Source: Martelella sp. AD-3 (GTDB lineage Bacteria > Pseudomonadota > Alphaproteobacteria > Rhizobiales > Rhizobiaceae). Taken from it: 64,000 nucleotides of DNA. Positions within the stretch are counted from its first letter, which is position 1, and each line of letters begins with the position of its first letter. Under the pieces are notes generated by a model that was given only the letters and a program-made list of their open reading frames with translations, had not been told where the DNA came from and ran no database searches. Below, piece by piece: positions 9,100-19,765 of the stretch. The stretch covers positions 2,728,001 to 2,792,000 of the forward strand of contig NZ_CP014275.1 of NCBI RefSeq assembly GCF_001578105.1, read 5' to 3'. A program made the position numbers and the translations under genes.

Positions 9100-10182
9100 T
9101 CAGCGAGAGCGCGACATGCGCGACAGCAGATGGGCCGTATAGTCGACCATCGGCACGACCCGGGCATAGTTGAGCCGCGTCGGCCCGATAACGCCGACCG
9201 CGCCGACGACCTGGTTGTCGCTGTCGCGATAGGGCGCGACGACGAGCGAGGAGCCCGACAGCGAAAACAGCTTGTTTTCCGAGCCTATGAAGATGCGCAC
9301 GCCCGAACCGCTTTCGGCCAGGCTGATGAGCTCGATCAGGCTTTCCTTCTTCTCAAGATCGTCGAACAGCATCCTCAGGCGATCGATATCGGCGGCATCG
9401 GCAACGCCTTCGAGCAGATTGGCCCGGCCGCGCACGATCAGCTGCCCGGGCCTGCCGTCTTCCGTGCTGCCCGACCAGACGGCGAGCCCGCGCCCGACGA
9501 GATCCTGCGAAAGCTGGTCAAGCTCGTGGCGAACCTCGTCCTTCAGCCGCGCGAGAACCGTCCTCAGTTCCGGCAGGGTCTGGCCGTTGAGATGCGCGTT
9601 GAGGAAATTGGCCGCCGCCGTCAGCTGCGAGGAGGTCGTGCCGGCCGGCAGGTCGATGATCCGGTTCTCCACCTCGTTATGCTCGCCGACGAGCACCGCA
9701 AGCGCCTTTGTCGGTTCCAGACGGATGAATTCGACATGCTTGAGCACGGCGTTGCTCTTGGACGTCATCACCAGCCCCGCCCCGCGTGACATGCCGGAAA
9801 GCATCTGGCTTGCCTCGTTCAGAAGCCCGTCGACCGGCTGGCCGCGATCGACGCCCTGCATATGACGCTCGATCTCGGAACGTTCGCTTTCGGCAAGGTC
9901 GCCGACCTGCATATAGGCATCGACGAAGAAACGCAGTCCGCTCTCCGTCGGCAGTCGGCCGGCGGACACATGCGGCGCGTAGATCAGGCCGAGCTCCTCC
10001 AGGTCGCTCATCACATTGCGCACCGAGGCCGGCGAAAGCGACATCGGCAGAAGCCGCGACAGGTTGCGCGAGCCGAGCGGTTCGCCGCTTTCAAGGTAGC
10101 TCTCGACGATCGCACGAAACACCTCGCGCGAGCGATCGTCCAGTGTCATTGCCGAATTGTCTGCGCGTCGATCTGCTGTCAT
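9100..10182 (-). CDS. hrcA: heat-inducible transcription repressor HrcA
   Basis: 360 residues. A winged-helix DNA-binding N-terminus ([28 protein letters not shown]) is followed by the GAF-like HrcA domain. HrcA binds the CIRCE operator; a perfect CIRCE is present before groES at 33.4 kb. None is visible in front of hrcA or grpE here, so this copy may control groESL only. It is divergent from rph, as usual in Rhizobiaceae. Confidence 0.95.
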   Translation of the reverse strand: MTADRRADNSAMTLDDRSREVFRAIVESYLESGEPLGSRNLSRLLPMSLSPASVRNVMSDLEELGLIYAPHVSAGRLPTESGLRFFVDAYMQVGDLAESERSEIERHMQGVDRGQPVDGLLNEASQMLSGMSRGAGLVMTSKSNAVLKHVEFIRLEPTKALAVLVGEHNEVENRIIDLPAGTTSSQLTAAANFLNAHLNGQTLPELRTVLARLKDEVRHELDQLSQDLVGRGLAVWSGSTEDGRPGQLIVRGRANLLEGVADAADIDRLRMLFDDLEKKESLIELISLAESGSGVRIFIGSENKLFSLSGSSLVVAPYRDSDNQVVGAVGVIGPTRLNYARVVPMVDYTAHLLSRMSRSR

Positions 10183-10342
10183 GCTTCCAGTGGCCGGATG
10201 GTTCGTCTGCTTCGCCCATTAATATAGTGTCGGCGCCGCGCTTCGCAATTCGTCTTTGCAGCGGCGCGGCCTGCCGTTTTTCTTTGCAAAAGCCGCCTCT
10301 TCCTTCTAGAACCGCCGCAACCGAAACCGGAAGGACCACACC

Positions 10343-11065
10343 ATGCGGCCATCAGGCAGACAACTCAACCAGATGCGCAACGTTTCCTTCGAGCGCGGCT
10401 TTTCCAAGCACGCGGAAGGCTCCTGCTTCGTCAAATTCGGGGATACGCATGTGCTGTGCACCGCCTCCCTCGAAGAGCGCGTTCCGCCGTGGCTGCGCAA
10501 TGGCGGCAAGGGCTGGGTGACCGCCGAATACGGCATGCTGCCGCGCGCGACCGGAGAGCGCATGCGCCGCGAGGCTTCCTCCGGCAAGCAGGGCGGCCGC
10601 ACGCTGGAAATCCAGCGCCTGATCGGCCGCTCGCTGCGCGCCGTCGTCGATCTGGAAGCCCTTGGCGAACGCCAGATCAGCGTCGACTGCGACGTCATCC
10701 AGGCCGACGGCGGCACCCGCACCGCCTCGATCACCGGCGCCTGGATCGCGCTGCATGACTGCCTGAAATGGATGGAAGCCCGCAGCATGGTCAAGACCGA
10801 CAGGGTGCTGAAGGACCATGTCGCGGCGATCTCCTGCGGCATCTTCGCCGACCAGCCGGTCATTGACCTCGACTATCTCGAGGACTCGTCCGCCGAGACC
10901 GACGCCAATTTCGTCATGACCGGCGCCGGCGGCATTGTCGAGATCCAGGGCACCGCCGAGGGCAAGCCCTTCTCTCAGGACGAGTTCCTGACGCTGATGG
11001 ACCTTGCCCGCAACGGCATTTCCGAACTGGTGGACCTGCAGAAGAAGACCATCGCCGGAGCCTGA
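10343..11065 (+). CDS. rph: ribonuclease PH
   Basis: 240 residues, full length. Family features include [31 protein letters not shown] N-terminus, the [15 protein letters not shown] phosphate/RNA-binding segment and [21 protein letters not shown] helix. RNase PH trims tRNA 3' ends by phosphorolysis. It begins a plus-strand run of rph, a VOC gene, rdgB and hemW with short or no gaps. Confidence 0.96.
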   Translation: MRPSGRQLNQMRNVSFERGFSKHAEGSCFVKFGDTHVLCTASLEERVPPWLRNGGKGWVTAEYGMLPRATGERMRREASSGKQGGRTLEIQRLIGRSLRAVVDLEALGERQISVDCDVIQADGGTRTASITGAWIALHDCLKWMEARSMVKTDRVLKDHVAAISCGIFADQPVIDLDYLEDSSAETDANFVMTGAGGIVEIQGTAEGKPFSQDEFLTLMDLARNGISELVDLQKKTIAGA

Positions 11066-11075
11066 GGATACCGTC

Positions 11076-11483
11076 ATGCCGATCGCTGCCATTCTGGAAA
11101 CAGCACTCTATGCCGACGACCTCGATGCCGCCGAGGGCTTTTACGGCGGCATTCTCGGGCTTGAGAAGATCACCCGCGTCGACAATCGCCATGTGTTCTT
11201 CCGCTGCGGGCAGGGCGTGCTGCTGGTCTTCAACCCGGACGAGACGGAAAAGCCGGCAAGTCCGGGTGCGCTGCCCGTGCCGACCCACGGCGCGCGCGGC
11301 CCCGGCCACGTCTGCTTCCGGCTTGAAGGAGACGATTTCGACGCGATGATCGACCGGCTTGCGGCCAGCGGCATCACGATCGAAAGCGATTTCCTCTGGC
11401 CGAACGGCGCCCGCTCGATCTACTTCCGCGACCCCGCCGGCAACAGCCTGGAATGCGCCGAGGCAAAGCTCTGGGGGTTGTGA
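11076..11483 (+). CDS. VOC/glyoxalase-fold protein
   Basis: 135 residues with the vicinal-oxygen-chelate pattern: [20 protein letters not shown] at the start and a conserved metal/ending motif [15 protein letters not shown]. The substrate is unknown. It sits 10 bp after rph in the same direction. The start [12 protein letters not shown] (11076) is preferred to an overlapping longer frame inside rph. Confidence 0.85.
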   Translation: MPIAAILETALYADDLDAAEGFYGGILGLEKITRVDNRHVFFRCGQGVLLVFNPDETEKPASPGALPVPTHGARGPGHVCFRLEGDDFDAMIDRLAASGITIESDFLWPNGARSIYFRDPAGNSLECAEAKLWGL

Positions 11484-11507
11484 TGGCAAAGTCTATCCGC
11501 CTCCCTT

Positions 11508-11535
11508 CAATCTCCCCCCTTTGAGGGGGAGATTG
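11508..11535. repeat. 11-bp perfect inverted repeat between VOC gene and rdgB
   Basis: Arms 11508-11518 (CAATCTCCCCC) and 11525-11535 are perfectly complementary with a 6-base loop. A C/G-rich inverted repeat of similar style recurs near 40.9 kb, suggesting a dispersed intergenic repeat. No T tract follows. Confidence 0.5.
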
Positions 11536-11586
11536 TTTGGGGGCTCTGCGGCCAAAACTTATCACCCTGCGTTATTGGGAACTGAC

Positions 11587-12231
11587 ATGCGCAAACTCGA
11601 AACCAAGACCATCGTCGTTGCCAGCCACAATGCCGGAAAGATCGCCGAGATCGCCGAACTGATCGGTCCGCTCGGCTTTTCGGCCAAGTCGGCGGCCGAG
11701 CTTTCCTTCGACGTGCCGGACGAAACCGGCACGACCTTCGAGGAGAACGCCGCGATCAAGGCGCTGGCCTCTGCGCAAAAGTCCGGCCTGCCGGCGCTTG
11801 CAGACGACAGCGGCATCGCCGTCGACGCCCTTGACGGCGCGCCCGGCGTCTACACCGCCGACTGGGCCGAAACGGCTGATGGCAGCCGCGACTTCATGAT
11901 GGCGATGGAAAAGGTGGAAAAGGCGCTTGCCGAGAAAGGCGCGACAGCGCCCGAGGCCCGCGCCGCCCGCTTCGTCTGCGTGCTCTGCCTCGCCTGGCCC
12001 GATGGCCACACCGAGACCTTCCGCGGCGAAGTGGAAGGCAATCTCGTCTGGCCGCCGCGCGGCGAAAAGGGCCATGGCTATGACCCGGTGTTCCAGCCGA
12101 AGGGCCATGACAGGACGTTCGGCCAGATGGAGCCGTCCGAAAAGGCCAATGGCGGCCCGGAAGATGGCGGCGCGCTGTCCCACCGCGCCCGCGCCTTCAA
12201 GCTGTTCACCGAAACGGGACTTGCGCCCTGA
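11587..12231 (+). CDS. rdgB: XTP/dITP pyrophosphatase (non-canonical purine NTPase)
   Basis: 214 residues. The N-terminal motif [13 protein letters not shown], the acidic [18 protein letters not shown] segment and a C-terminal SHRARAF are the signatures of RdgB/HAM1, which removes ITP and XTP from the nucleotide pool. The start is ATG 11587 following a 103-bp gap. Its TGA overlaps the likely hemW start by four bases. Confidence 0.96.
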   Translation: MRKLETKTIVVASHNAGKIAEIAELIGPLGFSAKSAAELSFDVPDETGTTFEENAAIKALASAQKSGLPALADDSGIAVDALDGAPGVYTADWAETADGSRDFMMAMEKVEKALAEKGATAPEARAARFVCVLCLAWPDGHTETFRGEVEGNLVWPPRGEKGHGYDPVFQPKGHDRTFGQMEPSEKANGGPEDGGALSHRARAFKLFTETGLAP

Positions 12232-13415
12232 CAAACGACCCGGTAGCCATTTCAGGCATCAATGGCGATGACGGCGAGCCGGGTTTCGGCGTCTATCTGC
12301 ACTGGCCGTTCTGCGCGGCCAAATGCCCCTATTGCGACTTCAACAGCCATGTCCGCCACCAGCCGGTCGACCAGAAACGCTTCGTCGCCGGTTTCCTGCG
12401 TGAAATCGCCCATATGCGCGCGCTTTCCGGGCCGCGCACGGTTACCAGCATTTTCATCGGCGGCGGCACGCCCTCGCTGATGGAACCGCAGACGCTGGGC
12501 GCGATCCTCGAGGGCGTCGGCGCGGCATGGCATGTGCCGGACGGGATCGAGGTGACGCTGGAAGCCAATCCCTCCAGCGTCGAGGCCGAACGCTTTCGCG
12601 GATACCGCGCCGCCGGCGTCAACCGCGTCTCGATGGGCGTGCAGGCGCTCAACGACAAGGAGCTTCGGTTTCTCGGCCGTCTGCACACTGTCGAGCAGGC
12701 GCTTGGCGCTATCCGTCTGGCGCGCGACATCTTCCCGCGCATGTCCTTCGACCTGATCTATGCCCGGCCCGGCCAGAAGCCGGACGACTGGGAGCGTGAA
12801 CTGAACCAGGCGATCGATCTTGCCGCCGACCACCTGTCGCTCTACCAGCTGACCATCGAGGAAGGCACGCGCTTCTTCGATCTCTATAACAGAGGAAAAC
12901 TCCTCGTCCCCGACGACGATCAGGCGGCGCATCTGTACGAGGTCACGCAGGCGGTGACGGCAGAGCGCGGCCTGCCGGCCTACGAGGTTTCCAACCATGC
13001 CCGTCCGGGTGCGGAAAGCCGGCACAACCTCACCTATTGGCGCTATGGCGATTATGCCGGGATCGGCCCCGGCGCGCACGGGCGGCTGGAAACGGCGTCG
13101 GGCAAGATCGCGACGGCGACGGAGAAACACCCCGAGACCTGGCTGCAGGCGGCCGAGACCAACGGCCACGGCGTGACCGAGGAAACAGTGCTTTCTCAAG
13201 AAGAGCAGGCCGACGAACTTCTCCTGATGGGGCTTCGGGTGAAGGAAGGCGTCGATCTCGCCCGCTGGTCCTCGCTTTCCGGCAAGCCGATGGATGCCGA
13301 ACGCGAGGATTTTCTTCTGAAACTCGGCCTGATCGAACGGATCGGCAATGCCCGCCTGCGCGCGACGCCGGAAGGCATGCTGCTTTTGAACCGCATCGTC
13401 GCGGAACTATCCTGA
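12228..13415 (+). CDS. hemW: radical SAM heme chaperone HemW, apparent non-canonical start
   Basis: From a CTG at 12228 the protein has 395 residues. It carries the radical-SAM cysteines C29, C33 and C36 (CAAKCPYC), the GGGTPS glycine motif and the HemW C-terminal domain. HemW delivers heme and was formerly called coproporphyrinogen oxidase-like. The first in-frame ATG is at 12414 and would delete all three cysteines; no ATG, GTG or TTG exists between the preceding in-frame stop (12108-12110) and 12414. CTG overlaps the rdgB stop as CTGA, replacing the usual ATGA coupling; ATT at 12249 is an alternative. Confidence 0.88.
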   Translation: MTNDPVAISGINGDDGEPGFGVYLHWPFCAAKCPYCDFNSHVRHQPVDQKRFVAGFLREIAHMRALSGPRTVTSIFIGGGTPSLMEPQTLGAILEGVGAAWHVPDGIEVTLEANPSSVEAERFRGYRAAGVNRVSMGVQALNDKELRFLGRLHTVEQALGAIRLARDIFPRMSFDLIYARPGQKPDDWERELNQAIDLAADHLSLYQLTIEEGTRFFDLYNRGKLLVPDDDQAAHLYEVTQAVTAERGLPAYEVSNHARPGAESRHNLTYWRYGDYAGIGPGAHGRLETASGKIATATEKHPETWLQAAETNGHGVTEETVLSQEEQADELLLMGLRVKEGVDLARWSSLSGKPMDAEREDFLLKLGLIERIGNARLRATPEGMLLLNRIVAELS

Positions 13416-13447
13416 CGCCGGGGTTGCAAACTGCTATAACCACACCC

Positions 13448-13473
13448 GGAACCGGCCAGGCCGGCCGCGCGTT
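13448..13473 (+). promoter_or_regulatory. EcfG-type general stress promoter
   Basis: GGAAC (13448-13452), 17 bp, CGTT (13470-13473), 46 bp before the next start codon. This matches the alphaproteobacterial EcfG consensus GGAAC-N16/17-CGTT. Confidence 0.6.
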
Positions 13474-13519
13474 CATCCTCACGAACCGCAAGAGCATCGC
13501 AGCGAAGAAAGACCGTCAG

Positions 13520-13867
13520 ATGGCAAGTTCAGGCTACACCCACCGCATGATCCGCGACCGGCTGAGCGCCGCCGTCTGCATCATCTTCGGCATCTATATG
13601 GGCTATCTTGCCCATTCCGACGGCGTGGCGCTCACCCCGTCGCTGTTTTACGGGCTGGTCGCCTTCGTCCTGCTTGCCATGCTGCTGATGATCCTCAGGA
13701 ACTTCATCTACGCCCTGATCCTCGCCGGACTGATCGTCTGGCTCGCCGCCTATCTCGGCTTCGGCTGGGCCGACCAGCTGATCGCCTATGTCGAACAGCT
13801 CCTCAGGCTAGGCTATCAGGAATCGCTGAAACTGTTCATGTCCGCCGAACAGCCGATCGCCACCTGA
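13520..13867 (+). CDS. small membrane protein of unknown function (115 aa)
   Basis: 115 residues with a basic N-terminus and three to four hydrophobic segments (roughly residues 16-30, 42-58, 62-80). No family is recognised. It is 104 bp after hemW and is preceded by an EcfG-type promoter, so it is probably a general-stress gene. A start at the second Met (MIRDRL) is also possible. A TTTGTCGACAAA palindrome lies just after the stop at 13877-13888. Confidence 0.7.
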   Translation: MASSGYTHRMIRDRLSAAVCIIFGIYMGYLAHSDGVALTPSLFYGLVAFVLLAMLLMILRNFIYALILAGLIVWLAAYLGFGWADQLIAYVEQLLRLGYQESLKLFMSAEQPIAT

Positions 13868-13910
13868 TCGACGCGGTTTGTCGACAAAGCCTGTCCCGCT
13901 CTCCGCCGTC

Positions 13911-14055
13911 ATGCTCGGGCTTGTCCCGAGCATCTAAGCACGTGTCAACGCGACAAGCGTCTCGGACGAAAAAACATATTTAAATCAATATCTTAAGAAA
14001 CGCCAACGCCGCTCGTGCGGAACTGTGGCTAGATCCTCGGCACAAGGCCGAGGAT
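13911..14055. repeat. paired CTCGGG-type inverted repeats
   Basis: ATGCTCGGG/CCCGAGCAT (13911-13933, 5-base loop) and ATCCTCGG/CCGAGGAT (14033-14055, 7-base loop) flank an AT-rich stretch in the 269-bp gap between the 115-aa membrane gene and mnmA. The pair looks like a dispersed intergenic repeat of the kind common in Alphaproteobacteria. Nothing coding is seen in this gap. Confidence 0.5.
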
Positions 14056-14136
14056 GACGTCCGTAAAAATTGATAGGCTTGTTAACAAACTTTGCCGATC
14101 ACGATATGACCCGCTGGCCTACCGCCACCATGACAT

Positions 14137-15330
14137 TCAGGCCGCGAGCCCGTCCATCAGGCTCTTCAGCGCCGCCTCGGCCTCCGCCGAACGCTCCGAA
14201 CGGTCGATGAAGCCGCCGCCGAAGACGCGGGCGTCATTGCCCGGCGCGTCATAAAGCACGCAGGCCTGGCCGCTGGCGATCCCCGCCTCGCCTTCCAGAA
14301 GATCGACATAGACGCCGTTCTCGTCCGCATGCAGCATGACCGGCAGCGGCGGACGCGTGGAGCGCACCTTGGCGAAACAGGAAAATCCGTCCGCCGCCGC
14401 CGCTTCAAGCGGCCCGTCGCCCAGCCAGTTGACGTCGCGCAGATAGATGCGGCGCGTCTCCAGCGCCTCGCGCGGGCCGACGATGACGCGGCGCGAACGG
14501 GCATCGAGATAGACCACGTAGAGCGGTTCGCCGGTGGCAACGCCAAGCCCCTTGCGCTGGCCGATCGTGTAGCGCACGATCCCTTCATGCCGGCCGAGCA
14601 CGCGTCCGTCGAGATGCACGATCTCGCCGGAAAGTTCGGCATTCGGCCGCAGCTTGGCGATCACGTCGGAATATTTGCCCTGCGGCACGAAACAGATGTC
14701 CTGGCTGTCCGGCTTGTCGGCGACGATCAGGCCCATTTCCTCGGCCAGCCGCCGCGTATCCGCCTTCGGCAGGCCGCCCAGCGGAAACCGCAGGAAATCG
14801 ATCTGCTCCTGCGTGGTCGCAAACAGGAAATAGCTCTGGTCGCGCTCCGCATCCACCGGACGGTAGAGCGCGCGCCGCATCGGGTTCTCCGGCGTCGGGT
14901 TCGGTTTGGAGCGGATGTAATGGCCGGTCGCCAGCGCATCGGCGCCAAGCTCCCTCGCGGTTGTCAGAAGATCGGCGAACTTGACCGTCTGGTTGCAGGC
15001 AACGCAGGGGATCGGCGTCTCGCCGGCAATATAGCTTTCGGCAAACGGGTTGATCACCGTCTCGCGAAACCGCGCCTCGTAGTCGAGCACATAATGCGGA
15101 ATGCCGAGGCGTTCGGAAACCCGACGGGCGTCGTCAATGTCCTGTCCCGCGCAACAGGAACCGGCGCGGTGCACCGCCGCGCCGTGATCGTAAAGCTGGA
15201 GGGTGATGCCGAGGACGTCATAGCCCTCGCGCTTCAGGAGCCCGGCCACGACCGAGCTGTCGACGCCGCCGGACATGGCGACGACAACGCGCGTCGCCTC
15301 CGGCTTCTTGTCAAAACCAAGTGAATTCAT
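14137..15330 (-). CDS. mnmA: tRNA-specific 2-thiouridylase MnmA
   Basis: About 397 residues. The PP-loop motif [10 protein letters not shown], catalytic [10 protein letters not shown] and [10 protein letters not shown] cysteines, and the C-terminal beta-barrel domains define MnmA, which thiolates U34 of Lys, Glu and Gln tRNAs. The ATG at 15330 (MNSLGF) is used; an in-frame TTG at 15363 would add 11 residues. The next gene upstream on this strand is the amidase. Confidence 0.95.
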   Translation of the reverse strand: MNSLGFDKKPEATRVVVAMSGGVDSSVVAGLLKREGYDVLGITLQLYDHGAAVHRAGSCCAGQDIDDARRVSERLGIPHYVLDYEARFRETVINPFAESYIAGETPIPCVACNQTVKFADLLTTARELGADALATGHYIRSKPNPTPENPMRRALYRPVDAERDQSYFLFATTQEQIDFLRFPLGGLPKADTRRLAEEMGLIVADKPDSQDICFVPQGKYSDVIAKLRPNAELSGEIVHLDGRVLGRHEGIVRYTIGQRKGLGVATGEPLYVVYLDARSRRVIVGPREALETRRIYLRDVNWLGDGPLEAAAADGFSCFAKVRSTRPPLPVMLHADENGVYVDLLEGEAGIASGQACVLYDAPGNDARVFGGGFIDRSERSAEAEAALKSLMDGLAA

Positions 15331-15425
15331 GATCCGCCAGTCCAGTTCAAGGTTGGATGTCAAACCGTTTATGTTGGCGCTGATATAGAGGCCCTGCCGG
15401 CTGGACGCAAGCAGAGCCTTTATGC

Positions 15426-16292
15426 TCAGGCGGCGATTACCGGCGCGATATAGGCCGCATGCACCCAGCCGGTGACCACGCCCTCCCGGCCGTCGGGGCT
15501 TTCCGGCGCGACGAAGGCCCAGTCTCCCTGCCGCTGCATGACCTTCACCCGCGTCCCCTTCAGAAGCGTTCCCGGCGGCACGACCTTCTCGAACGCCGCG
15601 CCCGGGCCGCCGCGCAGGTTGAGCCGCCCCGCCGTCACCACGGCCGCGGGCTCGCGGTCGTCTGCCTCACCGAGAAGCGCCCGGAAACGCTCCATCGGAA
15701 AGGCGGGGCCGGGATCGGTCTTCCAGCCGCGCGTATCGATTTCCTCATGGCTGACGATTGCCCGGATCGGATACTGACCGACAAGCGCCTGAACGACGTC
15801 GATCCCGGTCGCAATCTGCGTCTCCGGGTAGAACGGCCAGGCAAAGGCGCCGGCCCCGACGCGGGCATGCGGCGCTAGGTGATAGCCGCCCGCCTTTTTC
15901 AGCGCCCGCTCGGAAAAGCGCTTGCCATAGGCATCGGTGAAATCGCCAAGCCCGTTCGGCTTCAGCCAGCCGGGATTGACGAATTCAATGCCGACTGAAT
16001 GGGCGTTCAGCCCTTCAAGCGTGCCGTAGCGCGACGGCCCGGCATGCCAGGCGGTGCGGTTGAAGGGCGCGATCTGCCAGGCCGTGCCGTCACGGTCGAT
16101 CACCACATGGGCGCTCGAGCCGCGATTGGAGGCGCCTGCCGCCGCCCCCATCAGCCAGTCGCGGCTCGCCGCCCCGTTCCAGCCGGTGGTGTAGTGCAGC
16201 ACGATGATGACCGGCGGGGTCGTCCGCCAAGCGCCGAGATTGGAAGATTGACCGTACCAGATGCCCGGAATTCTGTGATTTTCGATCCGCAT
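15426..16292 (-). CDS. N-acetylmuramoyl-L-alanine amidase with C-terminal SH3-like domain
   Basis: 288 residues. An amidase_2 (PGRP-like) domain covers about residues 20-205, with zinc-ligand-type motifs [16 protein letters not shown] and the late KTDPGPAFP. An SH3-type region starts near residue 222 ([17 protein letters not shown]). It hydrolyses the lactyl-peptide bond of murein. No signal peptide is evident, so it may act on recycled muropeptides or be released by another route. Confidence 0.85.
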   Translation of the reverse strand: MRIENHRIPGIWYGQSSNLGAWRTTPPVIIVLHYTTGWNGAASRDWLMGAAAGASNRGSSAHVVIDRDGTAWQIAPFNRTAWHAGPSRYGTLEGLNAHSVGIEFVNPGWLKPNGLGDFTDAYGKRFSERALKKAGGYHLAPHARVGAGAFAWPFYPETQIATGIDVVQALVGQYPIRAIVSHEEIDTRGWKTDPGPAFPMERFRALLGEADDREPAAVVTAGRLNLRGGPGAAFEKVVPPGTLLKGTRVKVMQRQGDWAFVAPESPDGREGVVTGWVHAAYIAPVIAA

Positions 16293-16376
16293 CGCGCGGC
16301 TCCTTCCTGCTTTTTGAAACTGCAGGAATCCTAAGCGTCGCGGCCGATCCGGGAGGCGGCGGGGAAAACAGGGGAC

Positions 16377-16407
16377 AAAAAAACGCGCGGGTCCAAAGAC
16401 CCGCGCG
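16377..16407 (-). terminator. rho-independent terminator of wrbA
   Basis: On the minus strand a 10-bp stem (arms 16384-16393 and 16398-16407, loop of four) is followed by seven T residues (A run at 16377-16383), 26 bp after the wrbA stop. Confidence 0.85.
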
Positions 16408-16433
16408 CTTTCAAAATTTCAGCGAAAAACGGC

Positions 16434-17033
16434 TCAGGCAGCGAGCTTGGCGGCGACCTTGGCGACGTGACCGCCCTGGAAGCGGGCAGCCTCGAGCTCG
16501 ACGGCCGACGGCATGCGCGAACCGTCGCCATCGGTGATCGTGGAGGCGCCGTAGGGAGAGCCGCCCTTGATCTCGTCGAGGCCCATCTGGCCGGCAAAGG
16601 CGTAAGGCAGGCCAACAACGACCATGCCCTGGTGAAGCAGGGTCGGGATGAAGCCGAGAATGGTCGATTCCTGGCCGCCATGCTGGGTGGCCGAGGAGGT
16701 GAAGACCGAGCCGACCTTGCCGACGAGCTTGCCGGTTGCCCACAGCGCGCCGGTCTGGTCGACGAAGTTGCGCATCTGCGAGGCCATGGTGCCGAAGCGG
16801 GTGCCGGCGCCGAAGATGATGGCGTCATACTGGTCGAGTTCGTTCGGATCGGCGATCGGCGCGTCCTGGTCGAGCTTGAAATGCGACGCCTTGGCCACGT
16901 CTTCCGGCACCAGTTCGGGAACGCGCTTGATGGTTACCTCGGCGCCTTCGGCGGCAGCGCCTTCGGCAACGGCCTTGGCCATGGCTTCGATATGGCCGTA
17001 GGCCGAGTAATAGAGAACGAGAACTTTAGCCAT
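16434..17033 (-). CDS. wrbA: NAD(P)H:quinone oxidoreductase WrbA
   Basis: 199 residues, flavodoxin fold. The N-terminal FMN loop ([14 protein letters not shown]), [13 protein letters not shown] and the C-terminal [18 protein letters not shown] are WrbA hallmarks. It performs two-electron quinone reduction, limiting redox cycling. The start MAKVLVLYY at 17033 is used; upstream sequence in frame is not conserved. It is divergent from the CinA-like gene and closed by a strong terminator. Confidence 0.94.
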   Translation of the reverse strand: MAKVLVLYYSAYGHIEAMAKAVAEGAAAEGAEVTIKRVPELVPEDVAKASHFKLDQDAPIADPNELDQYDAIIFGAGTRFGTMASQMRNFVDQTGALWATGKLVGKVGSVFTSSATQHGGQESTILGFIPTLLHQGMVVVGLPYAFAGQMGLDEIKGGSPYGASTITDGDGSRMPSAVELEAARFQGGHVAKVAAKLAA

Positions 17034-17239
17034 TTGAAAACTCCAGTTGGACGGATTTGAAATCTGTACCCCGCAGATAGGCCTTCGGGCGCAGCGAAGT
17101 CCAGAGGCCGCGGCATAGACGCAGTGTTCACCCAATCGGCGGCAGAGACGCTTTGCTGCCGCGGCGGGCTTGAAGAAACGCAACCGAGGGTCCAAAACGT
17201 GAAAACAAGCCTGCTTCAACCGAACACGGACCAACCACA

Positions 17240-17983
17240 ATGAGCGAAGACGACAATCCGACCGCGGCGATGCTCGCCATCGGCGACGAACTCCTGTCCG
17301 GCCGCACCAAGGACAGGAATATCGGCCATCTGGCAGAAGCGATGACGCTCATCGGCATCGGCCTGAAGGAAGTGCGGATCGTCGCCGACGACGAGGCCGC
17401 GATCGTCGAGGCTGTCAATGCGCTGAGGGAGCGCTACACCTATGTCTTCACCTCCGGCGGCATCGGCGGCACCCATGACGACATCACCGCTGATTCGGTT
17501 TCCGTCGCCTTCGGCCTGTCCTGCATCTACAATGACGAGGCGATGAGCCGGCTTGCAGCCCATTACGAGCGGCGCGGCATAGACTTCAACGCGTCGCGCC
17601 AGCGCATGGCGCGCATGCCGGAAGGCGCGACGCTGATCGACAATCCGGTCTCCACCGCGCCCGGTTTCGTCATCGGCAATGTGCATGTGATGGCGGGCGT
17701 GCCCAGCATCTTCGAGGCGATGCTCGACAATGTCATGCCGACGCTCAAGGGCGGCGCGCCGCTCGTCACCAAGACCGTGGAATGCCCCTTTGGCGAGGGC
17801 GACATCGCGGCGCGACTCGGGGAAATCCAGAAGTCCCATCCGAAGACCTCGATCGGCTCCTATCCCCGTTTCTCCTCCGAAGGGTTTCGCACCCAGCTCG
17901 TCGTCCGGGCAAGGGCGGAGGCCGATGCGGAGGCGGCGGCCGCGGATATCCGCGCCATGCTCGAGGCGATGGAAGCCGGTTGA
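17240..17983 (+). CDS. CinA-like molybdopterin-binding (MoCF) domain protein
   Basis: 247 residues. The motif [19 protein letters not shown] and the [15 protein letters not shown] segment are those of the MoaB/MogA-like domain at the N-terminus of CinA. The C-terminal NMN deamidase domain of full CinA is absent, so this is the short form common in Alphaproteobacteria. Its substrate is not known with certainty. Confidence 0.85.
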   Translation: MSEDDNPTAAMLAIGDELLSGRTKDRNIGHLAEAMTLIGIGLKEVRIVADDEAAIVEAVNALRERYTYVFTSGGIGGTHDDITADSVSVAFGLSCIYNDEAMSRLAAHYERRGIDFNASRQRMARMPEGATLIDNPVSTAPGFVIGNVHVMAGVPSIFEAMLDNVMPTLKGGAPLVTKTVECPFGEGDIAARLGEIQKSHPKTSIGSYPRFSSEGFRTQLVVRARAEADAEAAAADIRAMLEAMEAG

Positions 17984-18125
17984 TTCCCGTGTCGCCTTAC
18001 CCGAAAGGCGCGTTTCCGCCCTTCGCATTTTCTGGCATTAGGCATAGACTGTCGAAGCAGCAACGGCCGGCGCGTGAGCCGGCATGTCATACGGGTGGGA
18101 GCCAAGCCCGAGAGGAGTGTTTCAG

Positions 18126-18968
18126 ATGACCTACAAGACCATACTCGCCGTCATGGAATCACCGACGCAAGCCGGCGGCTTCCTCGATTACGCCGTTGAA
18201 ATCGTTCGCTCCTTCGACGCACACGTGATCGGCCTCCATGCCGAGACCGTGAACCCGACGCCGATCATCGCGCCGATGGAAATCCCCGATCCGATCTCGA
18301 TCCAGTCGCTGCAGGACATGGCCGAAAAGCGCAGCGCCGAACTGGGCGAGATCTTCCGCAAGCGCGCGGAACGCGAGGGCCTCTCCCACGAGTGGCGCAA
18401 GATCGTCTCCGCCTCCGGCTTTGCCGGATCCTCGGTCATCGACAGCGCCCGGTCCTGCGATCTGATCATCGCCCCGCAGGTCAGCCCCGACGCGCCCGGA
18501 GACGCCCGCGCCGATTTCGAGAGCTTCCTGTTCGAAAGCGGCCGGCCCGTGCTGCTGGTGCCGCATGTCGACAAGGTGGCAAAACCCTTCAACCGCGTGA
18601 TGGTCGCCTGGAACGGCTCGCGCGAGGCCGCGCGCGCCACATTCGATGCCCTGCCCTTCCTGAAAAAGGCCGGCGAGGTCGAAATCTTCTCGGTCAACCC
18701 GCATGACAGCAACGACCAGGAAAGCGGTCTCACGGGCGCGGAAATCGCCGCGACGCTCGCCCGCCACGGCGTCAATGTGACGGCCACCAGCGCCCATGCC
18801 GACAAGGCGAAGGCAGCAACCATCATCGAGAACCGCCTGTCCGACAATTCCGTCGACCTTCTGGTCATGGGCGCCTATACGCATTCCAGACTGTGGGAAC
18901 TGCTGTTCGGCGGCGTCACCCGCACGCTGCTGGAATCGATGACGGCGGCAACGCTGATGTCGCGCTGA
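18126..18968 (+). CDS. tandem universal stress protein (two UspA domains)
   Basis: 280 residues with two UspA-like domains, about 1-140 and 150-280. The second ends with [25 protein letters not shown], the usual C-terminal nucleotide-binding motif; the first is more divergent ([12 protein letters not shown]). GAGAGGAGTG lies upstream of ATG 18126. Its role in stress survival is inferred from the family. No EcfG site was found before it. Confidence 0.88.
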   Translation: MTYKTILAVMESPTQAGGFLDYAVEIVRSFDAHVIGLHAETVNPTPIIAPMEIPDPISIQSLQDMAEKRSAELGEIFRKRAEREGLSHEWRKIVSASGFAGSSVIDSARSCDLIIAPQVSPDAPGDARADFESFLFESGRPVLLVPHVDKVAKPFNRVMVAWNGSREAARATFDALPFLKKAGEVEIFSVNPHDSNDQESGLTGAEIAATLARHGVNVTATSAHADKAKAATIIENRLSDNSVDLLVMGAYTHSRLWELLFGGVTRTLLESMTAATLMSR

Positions 18969-19041
18969 TCCGGCGACGCGCCATCTTTCCGCTGGCTGCA
19001 GGCCCGCATGTCTTGCCTTTTGGAGACGAATGCGGCTAATA

Positions 19042-19082
19042 GCGATGCCCAACGGCAGGCCGTCGCCTGCCCCGGGCATCGC
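19042..19082 (+). other. nested hairpin in the leader of gpt
   Basis: Outer arms GCGATGCCC (19042-19050) and GGGCATCGC (19074-19082) enclose inner arms GGCAGGC (19054-19060) and GCCTGCC (19065-19071) around a CGTC loop. The structure starts 74 bp after the preceding gene and ends 100 bp before the gpt start. It has no T tract and could be a 5' UTR element or the 3' end of the upstream transcript. Confidence 0.45.
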
Positions 19083-19182
19083 AGACGCGTTTTCATGCTC
19101 CCGGGGCAGGACGGATGCCACAGGGCCGGACGGAGTTGTCGGCCGTCAAACCCTTTGCGTCACCCCTGTCCCGGAGCCTTTC

Positions 19183-19680
19183 ATGTCCCTTCCCGAAAAA
19201 GCCTTTCCCGTTTCCTGGGATCAGTTTCACCGCGATGCGCGCGCGCTTGCCTGGCGCCTGTCCGGCCTTGACCAGACCTTTCACGCGATCGTCTGCGTCA
19301 CGCGCGGCGGCCTCGTGCCGGCGGCGGTGATCTCGCGCGAACTGGAAATCCGGCTGATCGAAACGGTCTGCATCGCCAGCTATCACGACTATACGAGCCA
19401 GGGCCAGACGAAGCTTCTGAAGGGGATTTCCGAGGAATTGACGAAGACCGGCGGCGAAGGCGTGCTGATCGTCGACGACCTGACGGACACCGGCAACACG
19501 GCGCGGGAGGTGCGCGACATGCTGCCGAAGGCGCATTTTGCCTGCGTCTATGCCAAGCCCCAGGGTGTGCCGACCGTCGACACCTTCGTCACCGAGGTCA
19601 GCCAGGACACCTGGATCTACTTCCCCTGGGACATGGGCTTCACTTATCAGGAGCCGATCAAGAAGGGCCCGGCGCAGTAA
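19183..19680 (+). CDS. gpt: xanthine-guanine phosphoribosyltransferase
   Basis: 165 residues, a type I PRTase. The PRPP-binding motif [17 protein letters not shown] and the early [16 protein letters not shown] segment match XGPRTase. It salvages guanine and xanthine with PRPP. The start MSLPEKAF at 19183 is preferred; an upstream in-frame ATG at 19030 lies inside the structured leader. A bidirectional terminator follows. Confidence 0.93.
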   Translation: MSLPEKAFPVSWDQFHRDARALAWRLSGLDQTFHAIVCVTRGGLVPAAVISRELEIRLIETVCIASYHDYTSQGQTKLLKGISEELTKTGGEGVLIVDDLTDTGNTAREVRDMLPKAHFACVYAKPQGVPTVDTFVTEVSQDTWIYFPWDMGFTYQEPIKKGPAQ

Positions 19681-19709
19681 GCCAAGCCATTTCACAACGC
19701 GGAAACAAC

Positions 19710-19745
19710 AAACGCCCGACCGGCTTCCCGTCCGGTCGGGCGTTT
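19710..19745. terminator. bidirectional terminator between gpt and the 68-aa gene
   Basis: 14-bp perfect stem (19710-19723 with 19732-19745), loop of 8, flanked by AAA on the left and TTT on the right, between two convergent genes. Confidence 0.85.
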
Positions 19746-19765
19746 GCGTCGCGCGGCAGGGGGGA

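Noticed and set aside
12414..13415. hemW starting at the ATG at 12414
   Set aside because: Would delete the CxxxCxxC motif and the radical SAM beta-strand, while conserved sequence is readable upstream in the same frame.
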